Part shown: positions 29,135 through 39,374 of the stretch, piece after piece
Layout of the letters: each line of letters begins with the position of its first letter
Numbering within the stretch: the stretch's first letter is position 1
From: Geosiphon pyriformis
Taxonomy: Eukaryota; Glomeromycota; Glomeromycetes; Archaeosporales; Geosiphonaceae
Assembly (NCBI GenBank): GCA_016748015.1
Contig: JAAOMT010000586.1
Coordinates: forward strand, 62,001 to 126,000
DNA length: 64,000 bases
Reading direction: 5' to 3'
Translations under genes and position numbers: made by a program
Notes under the pieces: model-generated
The model's input: the letters and a program-made list of their open reading frames with translations, nothing else
Told to the model about the DNA's origin: nothing
Databases searched by the model: none

Positions 29135-30042
29135 TTAGTCCTCTGTTTCGTATGTCGAGTCTTGGTGTTCAGCGGCTTGAATAGATTCTTCCTCTTCTTC
29201 TATATCCTCACTTATTCGTTTAAATCTTTCACGCTCCCATTCTTCCTGTCTAATTTGAAGACGTTCCTAGTTTGTATAAAGAATAAAATTCAGATGGAGG
29301 ATCGAGAGATGCAATCTCATAGACCGAAAAAACCCAGCTTGCATGAATGTATTTCTTTCGGCATAAATTCTCCACTCTTTTAATCGCGTCACGATACTGC
29401 ATATCAGGGTAGCATTTCCTGAAAGCCGGCTTGTAAAAGAGGTCGATCAAGCTTTTAAGGCTAGACTCCTTTATTAATGAATTAATGAGAAGGGACCAAG
29501 AATCCAAATTAAACTTTGGGGAGAAAGATTCTGTAAAATTGCCAATTCAAAAAGATGAGCTTATGGATAAAGAAAAGATCATAACAGGACCTCGTTTCCT
29601 GGTTCCTCATTGAATCTTAATAGCACACTATTCTTGAGAAGATCCTGGTGTAATTTGACTATACTATTAAAAGGTTGAAGGAAAGATGTAAAGCGATAAG
29701 CAGATCTGGGTATTTAGTTGTGAATGGTCAAAAGAAAAACGAGTATAATGACTCAAGCTCAACGGCATACCGTTCAGAATCATCGATCTTTGGTCGTGTC
29801 TTTTTCCCTGTCGCGGTTACCACTGTGGTTCGTTCACCTGTTTGTAAAGCGATGGTAGTTGTGGGTGGTGGCGTAGTCGATCTTATTGATCTTATAGGAC
29901 TATTAAGCTCACGCGAAGAATATCGACGAGAAGGGGAAGATAAGATTGCGTGGTTTGAATCCAAATTTAGAGGAGGTGGAAGTGATGCAGGTTCATTTTC
30001 GATATCATGTTCTTCCTCGTGGGGAATATGACGACGTGACAT
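29135..30042 (-). CDS. Unknown protein, low-complexity N-terminus and charged C-terminal helix
   Basis: I do not recognise a family. The likely start is the ATG at 30042 (MSRRHIPHEEEHD). The first exon (to about 29743) is rich in Ser, Pro, Arg and Thr. Later coding pieces are about 29600-29664, 29330-29523 (LDSWSLLINSLIKESS..KRVENLCRKKYIHASW) and 29135-29266 (ERLQIRQEEWERERFK.., a strongly charged, coiled-coil-like helix ending STYETED, TAA 29135-29137). The acceptors TTTTACAG near 29524 and ACAAACTAG near 29267 are good; some donors are unclear. The layout, a disordered tail then a helix that could coil, suggests a structural or scaffold subunit, but nothing more can be said. It is divergent from the F-box gene, 198 bp away. 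Confidence 0.5.
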
Positions 30043-30240
30043 TTTCAAGAAATGTAAGCACGAATTACTAAAAAATTTCTTTAACCTGAGCGCGTTTAAA
30101 GAATATACGTCATGCTTATTAGCATGTGGTTTGATGATTGGCTCGGATGATTTATTGCAGTGTAGAATTTCTTGACTGCTAGCGCAGAGTAGTAAGCCTA
30201 ACAGAAAACCAAGTTTGACACTAGTTCTTGGACTTTAGTA
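30043..30240. promoter_or_regulatory. Shared divergent promoter region (unknown gene / F-box-WD gene)
   Basis: 198 bp lie between the minus-strand ATG at 30042 and the plus-strand ATG at 30241, so the two genes must share this promoter space. No named motif was recognised. Confidence 0.4.
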
Positions 30241-31899
30241 ATGACTGATCAAGAGATCGCTCCCATTGCAGCAATAACTGCTAAGGAAGGCCAAAGAAAT
30301 CCTTTCGAATTACTCCCTGACGAAATATGGCTCCGAATTTTTATGGAACTCCCCATTCCAGCTTTATGTCGATGTCGTGTAGTATCCAAAAAGTGGAAGA
30401 TCCTCTCTCACGACCAGACTTTATGGCACCATCATAGCAAGGAGATTCTGCCCGCGTCCTTTCTAGCTGAATTAAAACCCAATTGTACAACTGAAGAGAA
30501 TAATTCTGGGGAAACCAACCAGAATGACAGCAGTTTTAGTGTTTGCACTGGGTGGGAAAGTATTTTCCGCCTTTATGCCATTACTCAAAAAAACTGGGCG
30601 ACCTCTACAGCTGTGCGAGTGACCTCTTTCAAGGCTCATGATCAACGTATAACAGTTCTCAAGTTAAAAGGTAACTTGGCAATTACTGGTAGCAGTGATA
30701 ACTATTGTCGGGTTTGGAACGTTCGCACCATGACACGTCAAATGGAAGTTGATGTTGGAGCAGACGTCAATTGCATAGATTTTTTAGTTGAAAAGGACAT
30801 CCTTGTCTGTGGATCCTATTATGGGTAATATATTCTATGTCTTTTTAACTCTCAGCTGCCCTAATCTCCTCTTTTAATTTATCACAAGATATATGCACAT
30901 CAATTCGAAATTTAATTTTTTATCTTAAAAATAAATGATAGGGAATTCGCATACAAAACTTTTTCCTTGTCCCGTGGAAAATGCCTAGGTCAGTTCAGAG
31001 AAAACCATTGGGTAGGCACCCAATGTATCACGATTAATCAAGATTATATTGTTTTGGGCTCTCATAATGGAATTGTTTATGTGATTGCCTGGGCGGATGG
31101 CAGAAAGATTGCAGTTTTTCATGTGCATCGAAATCCGGTAATTATAAAATATGCTCGATAAATCTTTTGATCAAAATTTTTTTTAATATTCAATATTTAG
31201 GTGGCGGGCGTTAGGTTAATTGGTGAAGACACCGTGGTGTCCGTATCTACTAACGGTGCCATAGATACATTCAGCATACGGGAGAACACTCGCCTTCACC
31301 AATATTCAATTCCCAACAATATTTCCGTCTGCGTGACCGCGTTTGACGAACATGGTGACGGGCGAAATGTTATGTGTATATCACCAACAGGAGCAATCAT
31401 TCATTTACAATGGTCTGATATTTCGATAAGTGGAAGCAGTGAAAGAAAAGGATCAAAAGCTTTGTGTACCGAAGATCTACATCAAATTTTTTCGCAAGAT
31501 CCCATAATTCATTATCTCAACACACAAATATCTTATCGTATCCTTTGTGCCGCAATGGACGGTAAGTTTAATAGAGGGGTAATTGGATCATGTCTGGCTT
31601 GGCCCCCAAAAGGTGGGGTATTAGTCTATGATTTTGAGAAGGGTCTCGGTGGAACGGACGGCATTCAAGGCCCAAATGCAGAAGAAGATCCACTGGCGAT
31701 CAATAGAGACCATGGTGAATCGCATCCCGTGTTCACAACATTGGGAATGGATATTGAAAAAGTAGTAGCGGGATGTTCCCGTGGTTGGGTCTACTGTTTT
31801 GAATTTGTGGGCGAGATAAAGGATGGACAAGAAGCCCACGAAGGGTATTCAGTATCACGACTCTCACCCACAGAAATATTGGAGGAGGTTTATTTATGA
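30241..31899 (+). CDS. F-box and WD-repeat protein
   Basis: Probable substrate adaptor of an SCF ubiquitin ligase: the F-box would bind Skp1 and the WD repeats the target. Three exons: 30241 to about 30825, about 30942-31137 and 31201-31899 (stop TGA 31897-31899). The F-box is at residues about 20-62 (FELLPDEIWLRIFMELP..LCRCRVVSKKW..LW). WD-like repeats follow: HDQRITVLKLKGNLAITGSS with VWNVR, then HWVGTQCITINQDYIVLGS, and further weaker blades. Only a few blades have the classical Gly-His/Trp-Asp pairs, so the propeller is divergent or partial. The introns are short, with donors GTAATA and GTAATT and acceptors ATAG and TTTAG. It converges on the PPR gene, with 129 bp between the stops. The target is unknown. 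Confidence 0.8.
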
Positions 31900-32028
31900 A
31901 TTGTTTATTTGTGCTTTTAAGTTTCTTGGCATATTTTTCTACTATTCAAGATTTTTACCATCATATATTGGACCATTCTCATTTTCTTTAATCTCGTCTG
32001 TAATCATAAGCTCATATATAAGATTAGA

Positions 32029-35000
32029 TTACTCAGGAGCAAGAGTTTCATCAATGAGCAATAATCTTGTCCGATATTTTCCATTTATATTCAAGCTTTC
32101 TCCTAAATGACAATATGTCTCTTTAATAGGCAGCAATCCAAGTTCTCTCATTTCGTGATAAAGCTTCCACGACATTTCTTCATTCTTGACCTTTGACCAC
32201 CCTGTAATTAAACTAGAGTAAACGCAGGCATCCGGCTCCAATCCACATTTTTTCATTTGACCAAAAAACTTGAGAGCTTCATTAATTTGACCGAGATTGG
32301 CATATCCTTGAATCAACGTAGCATAGGTAAAGGCATTGGGCAACACTCCGTGTTCAACCATATCTTTCATAATTAGCAGGGCACGGTTCATATCTTGAAA
32401 GCATCTGGCAAACACCGATATAAACATCGAGAATGTATATACATCAGGATGAAGAGCTTTTTTAATTTTATTACCAGGAATGGGAATGGTGCCCTGAATT
32501 TGAGTTGCATCCTCACCATCAAGAATGGGTTCGGCTTCTTTTTTCTCTTGTTTTGCACTGAATTTCGAAAGAAAATTATTATATATACGTTCTACTGCAC
32601 CAGGATTATTGGTCAATCTCAGTTCCATGGATGTATACGCATTTAGGGTAAAAATATCGGGGATTATCTTTGTCGGGGAGGAACCGTCTGTATCAAATAA
32701 GTTGAAGTACAACTCTCGGGCACTAGTTATATCTCTCTGAGAAACGTATAAAAAGAATAAAGAATTGGCTACTAATGCATCAGGATTTATTCCTGCGGCG
32801 AGCATCTGACGGTATACTTTGTAAGCACCATCAGCGTTCCCCTTACGAATGTATCCGTTCATCAAGATGGAATATGTGTAAATATCTGGCAATATTCCCT
32901 GAGAAACTATTTTTGAAAAAAGTGAGTGTGCTACCCACATATCATACTTGAGTACGGCATTGTGAAGGATAATGTTATAAGTTACAATATTCGGTTGGAT
33001 CCCCCCCTTCTCCATTGCTTTTAATATATTCTCCGCTTTGTCAATTTGCCCTTCCGCCAGATATCCATTGAGCAAAGTACTAAATATTTGGACACCAGGA
33101 GAGATTCCATCTTTTATCAAATTTTCAAAAGTTTCATATGCTTTGTCCACTTTAGAAGCTCGCACATAACCTTTCATCAATGTGACATAAGTCAGTTCAT
33201 TTGGCCGAACATTCATTGCAATCATAGAATTGTAGTATTTCTCTGCTTCTTGCATATCGAGATGTTTCCCGCAGAATCCATCGATAAGGCTGGTGTATGT
33301 AACGACATTAGGTTCAACCCCCTGAGCCAGCATATTATTGAATAACTCAATTGCCTCAGACACTTCCGAGTTTTTCGTTAAAAATGACATCATTTTGTTA
33401 CACGCAAATAAAAGAGACTCGTCAATAATACTCGTCGTTTTCGAAATTTTGAGAATGTGGTGATGATGAAGCCAATCTTCCAATATTTTCTTTGCTCGAC
33501 AATAGTCAAGAACAGAATTTTGCAGACAGCCGAAGAACATGAATTGATAATAATTGCATCTAATAGGAGTAATTCTTTGAGCTTGCAAAAATTTATACAG
33601 TTCAAACGCATCTGCTAATCGAGATTTCGTCGCCAGTTGTTTGAATAGTTTTTCGCAAGCTGCTTCAAGCTTATCATAGAGGTTTGGGTTTAAAGACTTG
33701 CTCAAAATGCTTGAATTCTTAAGGCAAACCTCAATAATAATCTTTACGCGATCAAGATCGAGAAAAGATGCTTGGTCAAACGCAGATATTAATGTACCAT
33801 AGATTGAATGATTGGGCCTAACATTTTGATTAGCCATATGTTGGAATATCTCAAATGCTTTAGACCAACGAAACATACATGCAAAACAATCTATTACCTT
33901 CGAACATGACTCTACAAGGAGCAATTCATGAAGACTTTTGTTCTGCGAGCCCATTAAAAGACTTTGATGATCCAGCCAATCATCCAAAATATCCTTCGCA
34001 CGAAAGTAATCCGGCCTTGATGTTGATGTCACAAATCGACTAATAAGTGTCTCGTACACAACAAAGTTTGGTCTCACATTCATTTTTATCGTATGTTTGA
34101 ACAGCTTAAATGCCTCTGAAAGTTTATCCCTCTTCACCAAATATTGAAGAACCGTACTAGCGGCAGTTGGAAGATAATACCCATCTTTATTGTATATGTC
34201 CCACCCCTTCAAAGTTCGTTCATGACGCTGTTTTAGCCAATACTTGAAAATTGTAATAGCTTGAGTGTGATCAGGCGACCGGCAGAAATTATAAATTAAA
34301 TACATTTTAACTTCGAGAGATAGATGAAAATTTAAATTTTGGCATATTAGTGTGTATATGTAAAATGATTCATCAAAATATGAATTTTTCACTAAACGTT
34401 GCATCAAAATAATTGAATTCTTTTGGTCAAAGGAGTGGGGAATGATTTTTTCCAACAATCGGTAAGTTTCAAATGCTTCGAAGTAATAAGACTTATTCAT
34501 TAACCGTTTGATCAATAGCCAACATGCTTGATAAAATGGATCTTTGTAGTAATTCGGAAAATCAAGCTTGCTCTTGCTCATCGTACTAAATATACTTGTA
34601 ATTCTTCCGGGTTTGTCTTGCCCCGAAAATTCAAGCATTAAATTAACATAAGTCTGTAATTGTATAGGATGTCCCAATTTCACCATTTGCTTGTACACAC
34701 CATAAGCAGATTCAACGTTTTGAGTTTGTAAACATGTCATGATAACTTTTTCAAAGAAATTTGGAATTGAAGAAATTTCTAGTTCGAAATTTTGAACATA
34801 TACTGAGATTAGCTCTGCAGCTTGAGCAGAGTCATTGTAAAGGCCAACTAATTTAATAAAAGTGAACTCCTCTTTTGCTGCTTTGCTTTTCATTTGATTT
34901 CTAATGACATCAAAATGTTTTATAACAGAATCGGGAACAAGAAGAAGGCTCACAATCTTTAATAAAGCTTGAGCCTCTTTCGCCGTTATCAAATGGGAAT

Positions 35001-35499
35001 ATCGATCTTGAACTAGTTGGTGGAAGGACTCTATTTGTTGCAGACGTTGCTTTGCTTCCAAAGAGTCTTTTGCAAGTAACCCTGTTTGCAAAAGTTCAGA
35101 AAACTTCACGAATATGAAAGGAGAAGTCTCAGTCAGGTTCTGGTCTTTTAAACTTTCATCAGCAACTGCTGACGATCGAAGTTCCCCTAGTTTAGCTATC
35201 TGAATGTTTGTCAAAGATGTCACGGCTGAAAATCCTCTGCTCGTCTCTATCTTTTTTGACTCTTTCACCCATGAATTTACCAAGATTTTGGAAAAAAGAC
35301 GTGTCGGAAATTCCTCCAAAAACGGCAAAGTTGCCCAAAACCCAATTTTCCATGGCATATAGGCAGTTCTCTGCCCTTGATTATTTTGTCTTCGAATAAC
35401 TAGGGAATGAGAGCCACACTCTTTCATGTGAACTTGAGCTATAACACGTAGTGCCTCGCCAATCACTGAATTATAAGCGGCTTGATGTACCGACTGCAT
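32029..35499 (-). CDS. Large pentatricopeptide repeat (PPR) protein
   Basis: A single uninterrupted exon of about 1,156 codons, unusual next to its intron-rich neighbours. The frame stays open upstream to 35538, but the first ATG is at 35499, so that start is chosen; stop TAG 32029-32031. The C-terminal two thirds is a run of 35-residue PPR units with the classical pattern, for example VVTYTSLIDGFCG, ELTYVTLMKGYVR and IVTYNIILHNAV, and PN/PD at unit ends; at least 12 to 15 units can be counted. The N-terminal third has weaker repeats. PPR proteins bind single-stranded RNA, mostly in mitochondria, for processing, stability or translation. A mitochondrial role is likely, but the N-terminus is not a clear targeting peptide. 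The RNA target is unknown. Confidence 0.9.
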   Translation of the reverse strand: MQSVHQAAYNSVIGEALRVIAQVHMKECGSHSLVIRRQNNQGQRTAYMPWKIGFWATLPFLEEFPTRLFSKILVNSWVKESKKIETSRGFSAVTSLTNIQIAKLGELRSSAVADESLKDQNLTETSPFIFVKFSELLQTGLLAKDSLEAKQRLQQIESFHQLVQDRYSHLITAKEAQALLKIVSLLLVPDSVIKHFDVIRNQMKSKAAKEEFTFIKLVGLYNDSAQAAELISVYVQNFELEISSIPNFFEKVIMTCLQTQNVESAYGVYKQMVKLGHPIQLQTYVNLMLEFSGQDKPGRITSIFSTMSKSKLDFPNYYKDPFYQACWLLIKRLMNKSYYFEAFETYRLLEKIIPHSFDQKNSIILMQRLVKNSYFDESFYIYTLICQNLNFHLSLEVKMYLIYNFCRSPDHTQAITIFKYWLKQRHERTLKGWDIYNKDGYYLPTAASTVLQYLVKRDKLSEAFKLFKHTIKMNVRPNFVVYETLISRFVTSTSRPDYFRAKDILDDWLDHQSLLMGSQNKSLHELLLVESCSKVIDCFACMFRWSKAFEIFQHMANQNVRPNHSIYGTLISAFDQASFLDLDRVKIIIEVCLKNSSILSKSLNPNLYDKLEAACEKLFKQLATKSRLADAFELYKFLQAQRITPIRCNYYQFMFFGCLQNSVLDYCRAKKILEDWLHHHHILKISKTTSIIDESLLFACNKMMSFLTKNSEVSEAIELFNNMLAQGVEPNVVTYTSLIDGFCGKHLDMQEAEKYYNSMIAMNVRPNELTYVTLMKGYVRASKVDKAYETFENLIKDGISPGVQIFSTLLNGYLAEGQIDKAENILKAMEKGGIQPNIVTYNIILHNAVLKYDMWVAHSLFSKIVSQGILPDIYTYSILMNGYIRKGNADGAYKVYRQMLAAGINPDALVANSLFFLYVSQRDITSARELYFNLFDTDGSSPTKIIPDIFTLNAYTSMELRLTNNPGAVERIYNNFLSKFSAKQEKKEAEPILDGEDATQIQGTIPIPGNKIKKALHPDVYTFSMFISVFARCFQDMNRALLIMKDMVEHGVLPNAFTYATLIQGYANLGQINEALKFFGQMKKCGLEPDACVYSSLITGWSKVKNEEMSWKLYHEMRELGLLPIKETYCHLGESLNINGKYRTRLLLIDETLAPE

Positions 35500-36669
35500 G
35501 AGAAACACGACTTGGGATAAAAAGGTGGCATTGATCACATTCCATCTCTATCCCAATTTTTTTAACATCTATCTTTATATCTATGTTTGTGGAACAAACC
35601 TATTGATAATAACAAATTTATTATGTAAAAAAATCAAGTTTTTGTTCCCGTATTATTTTTTCAATTTCAAAAAATCTTGTTTTATATAATTATTTATAAT
35701 CAAAAAATAGTATTACAATAAATTAATTTTTAATATTATAAAAATTGCAATTAATTGTAATTTATTATGATACTAATTTTTTAGCTAAAATTATTGTATT
35801 AGCTTAAAAATAAAAACTTAAAAGTAATATTAAATTGTTATTTCTCTTAAAATTTTTTAAAAAAATAAATAAACGTATAAATTAAATAATTAAAATAATT
35901 CATTTATTAAATATTGTTATTAAAATTAAATTAAAACTAATAATTATTTACCTTATTGTAATTTATTAAGATGTTTTTATATAAACTTTATTTTCAAATT
36001 ACTTTTTTGTAAAATAATAAATGTAAACATTAAAATACAATAACACAATAATGGTTCAGGCAAAAAATGTTTTTGCAATTTTGATAATAATTGAACAACT
36101 AATCACAGTTTAAATACCCCAAAAATCACAAATTCCAGCATTGGATTTAAAACAACGCGGTTGCTCAAGGATAGTTAAAATTATTTTTGGAACACGAGAC
36201 GCGTTGATATTAGGCTCAGATTCAGATGAAATTAATAATTAAAATTTTCGCATCGTTACACAAAATTCGTAAACATATTTTGTGTAGGATTTTTTATAAA
36301 AGAGTAAGGCAGTGAATCACCGAATTTGATCTCATTCACGTAACGTGTTTCCTTCACCTTTTTCGCGTAAATCTTTAAATATACATTATCCCCTACCTTA
36401 CCCACGGTCTCTTGACGTGAAAACATAAAATTGAATATTTCAAGTTTCGCAATCTATCGGATTTCCATTTCGCGGTAAGCTCTCGTCAGACCCGAGGTTT
36501 GGCTTCTATTGCGAGAATATATAACATTATCATATTTGATGTTTTGATGAGAGGAAAAAGTTACAAATGTGTTAAAACGTCGTGAGACCATCAATCCACT
36601 TTACTAGATTCCTTTGGTAACTACAAAACGACCTTTACTACAAAAAATCTTTGGGATTTTAACACTTCT
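35500..36669. other. AT-rich intergenic region between PPR and TEA genes
   Basis: Upstream of both flanking genes. The first 500 bp are very AT-rich with no coding signal. From about 36060 the base composition becomes mixed, as expected for a promoter and 5' leader of the TEA gene. No gene was recognised. Confidence 0.5.
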
Positions 36670-37212
36670 ATGCGAAAGTCGGCTTTCAAACCTTACCTTT
36701 CTTTGAACCATGAGAATAATTATAACGCAAACACTTCGGGAAAAATAAAAGTGATGGCACCCAGAGTTACTATAAAAACAAATCCTCCAAAAATTCTACA
36801 AGAGCGAAATTTATATAACAACAAAGAATCACAAGAGAATCGAGAAAACCAAGTTAAACAAATAAAAAAGGGTTTGGTTTGGCCTCCTCATATTGAAAAA
36901 GTTTTTCTTGAGGCGATGGTAATTTTTCCAGCGACTGGTGGACGAAAACACGATTTACCCACCGGTAAAGCTTTTGGTCGTAGCAAGGAGGGTAAAGCAT
37001 TGGGTCGTAATCAATTGATATCCGACTTTATATATGAAAAAACTGGACTAAGGCGCACTCCGAAACAAGTTTCTTCGCATATACAAGTACACAAGCAATC
37101 CAACTTTACGGAACAGGCTGAAAATATAAACCAAGAGAATGACGAAAATGCATATTTAAATAATACAAATGATTTGAAACCAACAGTGAAATCTGTTAAA
37201 TTGCCTCGGTAG
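36670..37212 (+). CDS. TEA/ATTS-domain transcription factor
   Basis: A DNA-binding regulator of the TEAD/TEC1/AbaA family, acting in the nucleus on CATTCC-type sites; fungal members control development and filamentation. The TEA domain is at residues about 68-145: VWPPHIEKVFLEAM (helix 1), GRNQLISDFIYEKTG (helix 2) and RRTPKQVSSHIQVHKQ (recognition helix 3), all well kept. The loop between helices 1 and 2 is longer than usual and holds GKAFGRSKEGKALGRNQ, in which GKAxGR occurs twice. The N-terminus is basic and Asn-rich. With the stop at 37210-37212 the protein is 180 residues, short for a fungal member. The next coding block (from 37279, same strand) could be later exons of this gene, but I could not find a splice pair that keeps the frame. 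Confidence 0.85.
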   Translation: MRKSAFKPYLSLNHENNYNANTSGKIKVMAPRVTIKTNPPKILQERNLYNNKESQENRENQVKQIKKGLVWPPHIEKVFLEAMVIFPATGGRKHDLPTGKAFGRSKEGKALGRNQLISDFIYEKTGLRRTPKQVSSHIQVHKQSNFTEQAENINQENDENAYLNNTNDLKPTVKSVKLPR

Positions 37213-37278
37213 CATATTTTTATTCATTCCAATTATAGTTAAAATCGCTTCGGAAATCCTCCATTTCCAGATTTGGAC

Positions 37279-37990
37279 ATGTATCCATTCATTTCTACTT
37301 ACCAAACTAGGAAATTCATACCTAATAATGCTGATGACAGTCCAAAGCACGAAATAATAAATGGGCATGCAGAGCTTTTAAAAGAAGAAATTTATTTCCA
37401 GCGCTACTATGAAGATGATAAATATCAATACACGTGGGTTTTTATTTTTATCAGCAGTACGCTTTATTTATTGTAAACTATTTCGAATGGCTCTTTTTTA
37501 ACGTTTTAGGCATGTGTGCTTGCCAGACAAGCTGTTATGGCTTTTGCCGATAGGGTTTTTCATAAATATTCCTGGCCAAAGGAGAGTCTTTAGGCTTTTG
37601 TCAGGTAAAACAGCATAATATCTGAGTTCTCATTAATCAATTGATTAATCCTTTATCAATTTATAATAGTGAAAGAATGGCGAGATGTAATTGGGGTCCA
37701 AAATCTTGATGACAATTGGGAACATTGCAGTGCATATACACATGATCCCCATGTAATAGTTTTGAGAAAGAAAAAGGTATTTGGGCAGTTTGTCTTTTTT
37801 CACTTCAAATATTTTTTTGGTTAACATTATTTATTTGGCTTCCAAGGTTACCATTCAGTTAAATGAAAGGAACTCGGATGAAGAAGGAAACACCAAACGT
37901 GTCTTTACCGAGGAAGAAACCGATGTTGCCGTGGTTTTAGCCCAATTAGGTCTATCACCAGTTATTTTCAAACGGAAAAATTCAAGCTAA
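37279..37990 (+). CDS. Unknown protein, four exons, possibly 3' part of the TEA gene
   Basis: I do not recognise a family. From the ATG at 37279 the exons read 37279-37437 (MYPFISTYQTRKF.., ending at donor GTGGGT), about 37511-37601 (CLPDKLLWLLPIGFF..), about 37669-37775 (VKEWRDVIGVQNLDDNWEHC..) and about 37849-37990 (VTIQLNERNSDEEG.. to TAA 37988-37990). The splice phases agree across all three introns, and the joined frame is open, about 165 residues. No transmembrane segment or known motif is clear. It starts 66 bp after the TEA stop, on the same strand, so it may be the C-terminal half of that gene or a separate small gene. Confidence 0.5.
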
Positions 37991-38253
37991 TTAAAAGATT
38001 AAGATTGGATAGATGTAAATGATTTAGAAGTATAATTTTAATCAGAGTCAAATACATTGAAAAAATCACCAAAGATCATGACTCCACTATTCATAAGTTA
38101 TTAGCTATTGAAGTTGGAACGTGGATTATCTCGAAATGGGATTCACCTTTCTTTTCAACATTTTAATTGATTTACACAATCTGAAATGTTTTTTTATTGA
38201 AAATCTATTCATATATTCCTCATCTATTCATTGAATCTTTGTTATTATATTCA

Positions 38254-39127
38254 TCATTCCTCTCCAAGATGAAAAGTTCCTTTTCTCAAAAATTCTCTCT
38301 GTTTTCTCAGCCATGTACGATACTCAGCCACCGATTTAATCTTTTCACCGTAATAATCCGGGGCAGGATTTCGAATCGAGTTCAATGATGGGTCAGCACG
38401 ATTCTGCTTTATATGTTGGTAGAACTCTCGATCGCGCTGAATTGAAAGGTTTAATCAATTTCGTAAATGATGTAATCCAATGCTTTCCGTTTGAAGAATT
38501 ATTTACCTGTTCCATCAACCTAACCTCCTTTCTATGAAACAGCTTCCAAATCGAACTTCCAATAACTGGACCAATTAGAAAACCAGCAAACCCGCATAGT
38601 ATTACACTTGCACCATATATTACCATGGGATCTTGACCTAGAATAGGTGTTGGATCAAGTTCCCTTGTCACTACATAAGAGCAACTAATTCCAAAACCAA
38701 GAAGGGTGGTTGGTATTGTAATCACTCTTTCCATTCTTTTACGCCTAAGGCGAAGCGCAAAATAGTCATTCCAACTCAACTTGCCACTTGTTGTTAGCTG
38801 ATAATTATTTTTCTTTTTTGAAGATAAATTGGGGTCTGGCGTTCGATAAGATCCTAGTGAATTTGGACTTGATCCTGAAGATTCTGGTAAGGTAGATTCA
38901 GAGGAATAAAAGGCTGTAGGTTGTCCTTTTAAGGAGGTAGCTTTCATGGAAACTTGGCTGCGTGAAAATCGGTACTGTATTGTAGCATTGAAAGCGCGGC
39001 AAGATATCCAAGACGTTTTTGTACTTTTATTGTGATAAATTGAATTAGGAAAGTAGGGTTTCCAAGAGCAATTATTGTGCCTAAAGGGCATACAAGCGGT
39101 TATTTTCAGTCGGTATCTTGTGGTCAT
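38254..39127 (-). CDS. PAM17: Mitochondrial import motor subunit PAM17
   Basis: Part of the presequence-translocase-associated motor on the TIM23 complex in the inner mitochondrial membrane. Start ATG 39127 (MTTRYRL); the frame is open further upstream, but that stretch is not protein-like. Exon 1 is 38517-39127 and exon 2 is 38254-38436, stop TGA 38254-38256, with donor GTAAAT and acceptor TTCAG. The first 90 or so residues are a basic, Ser-rich mitochondrial targeting leader. The mature part has LSWNDYFALRLRRKRMERV, then two membrane spans (ITIPTTLLGFGISCSYVV and VILCGFAGFLIGPVIGSSIW), and the conserved tail with NPAPDYYGEKIKSVAEYRTW. Only the spliced reading gives this tail, confirming the intron. 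The length of about 264 residues is usual for fungal forms. It is divergent from profilin. Confidence 0.92.
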
Positions 39128-39374
39128 GTCAATCTTTAAAAATAAATTTGCAACAAAAAAGTAGAAATGTGTAGAGAAAATTTTATCATAATAATAATGA
39201 TAACATAGATAATCAATAATTATCATGTGATTATTAGCCGGTTGCTACTGAATAGCCGACAATTTGATCACAAATGGTTAAGATTATATATCATCTAATC
39301 TTAAAGCTTTTGACGCAAGTAAGTTATTGTTCTTGACTCTAACTTTCATTTTCGTTTTCGTTAACTTAAACAAA
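39128..39374. promoter_or_regulatory. Shared divergent promoter region (PAM17 / profilin)
   Basis: 247 bp between the minus-strand ATG at 39127 and the plus-strand ATG at 39375 must serve both genes. It contains an AT-rich segment near 39185-39300; no named element was recognised. Confidence 0.4.

Noticed and set aside
35500-35538. Longer start for the PPR protein at 35538
   Set aside because: The codon there is GTG; the first ATG in frame is at 35499.
38393-38516. PAM17 reading straight through to a stop at 38393
   Set aside because: This ignores a clean GTAAAT..TTCAG intron; splicing restores the conserved PAM17 C-terminus ending at 38254.
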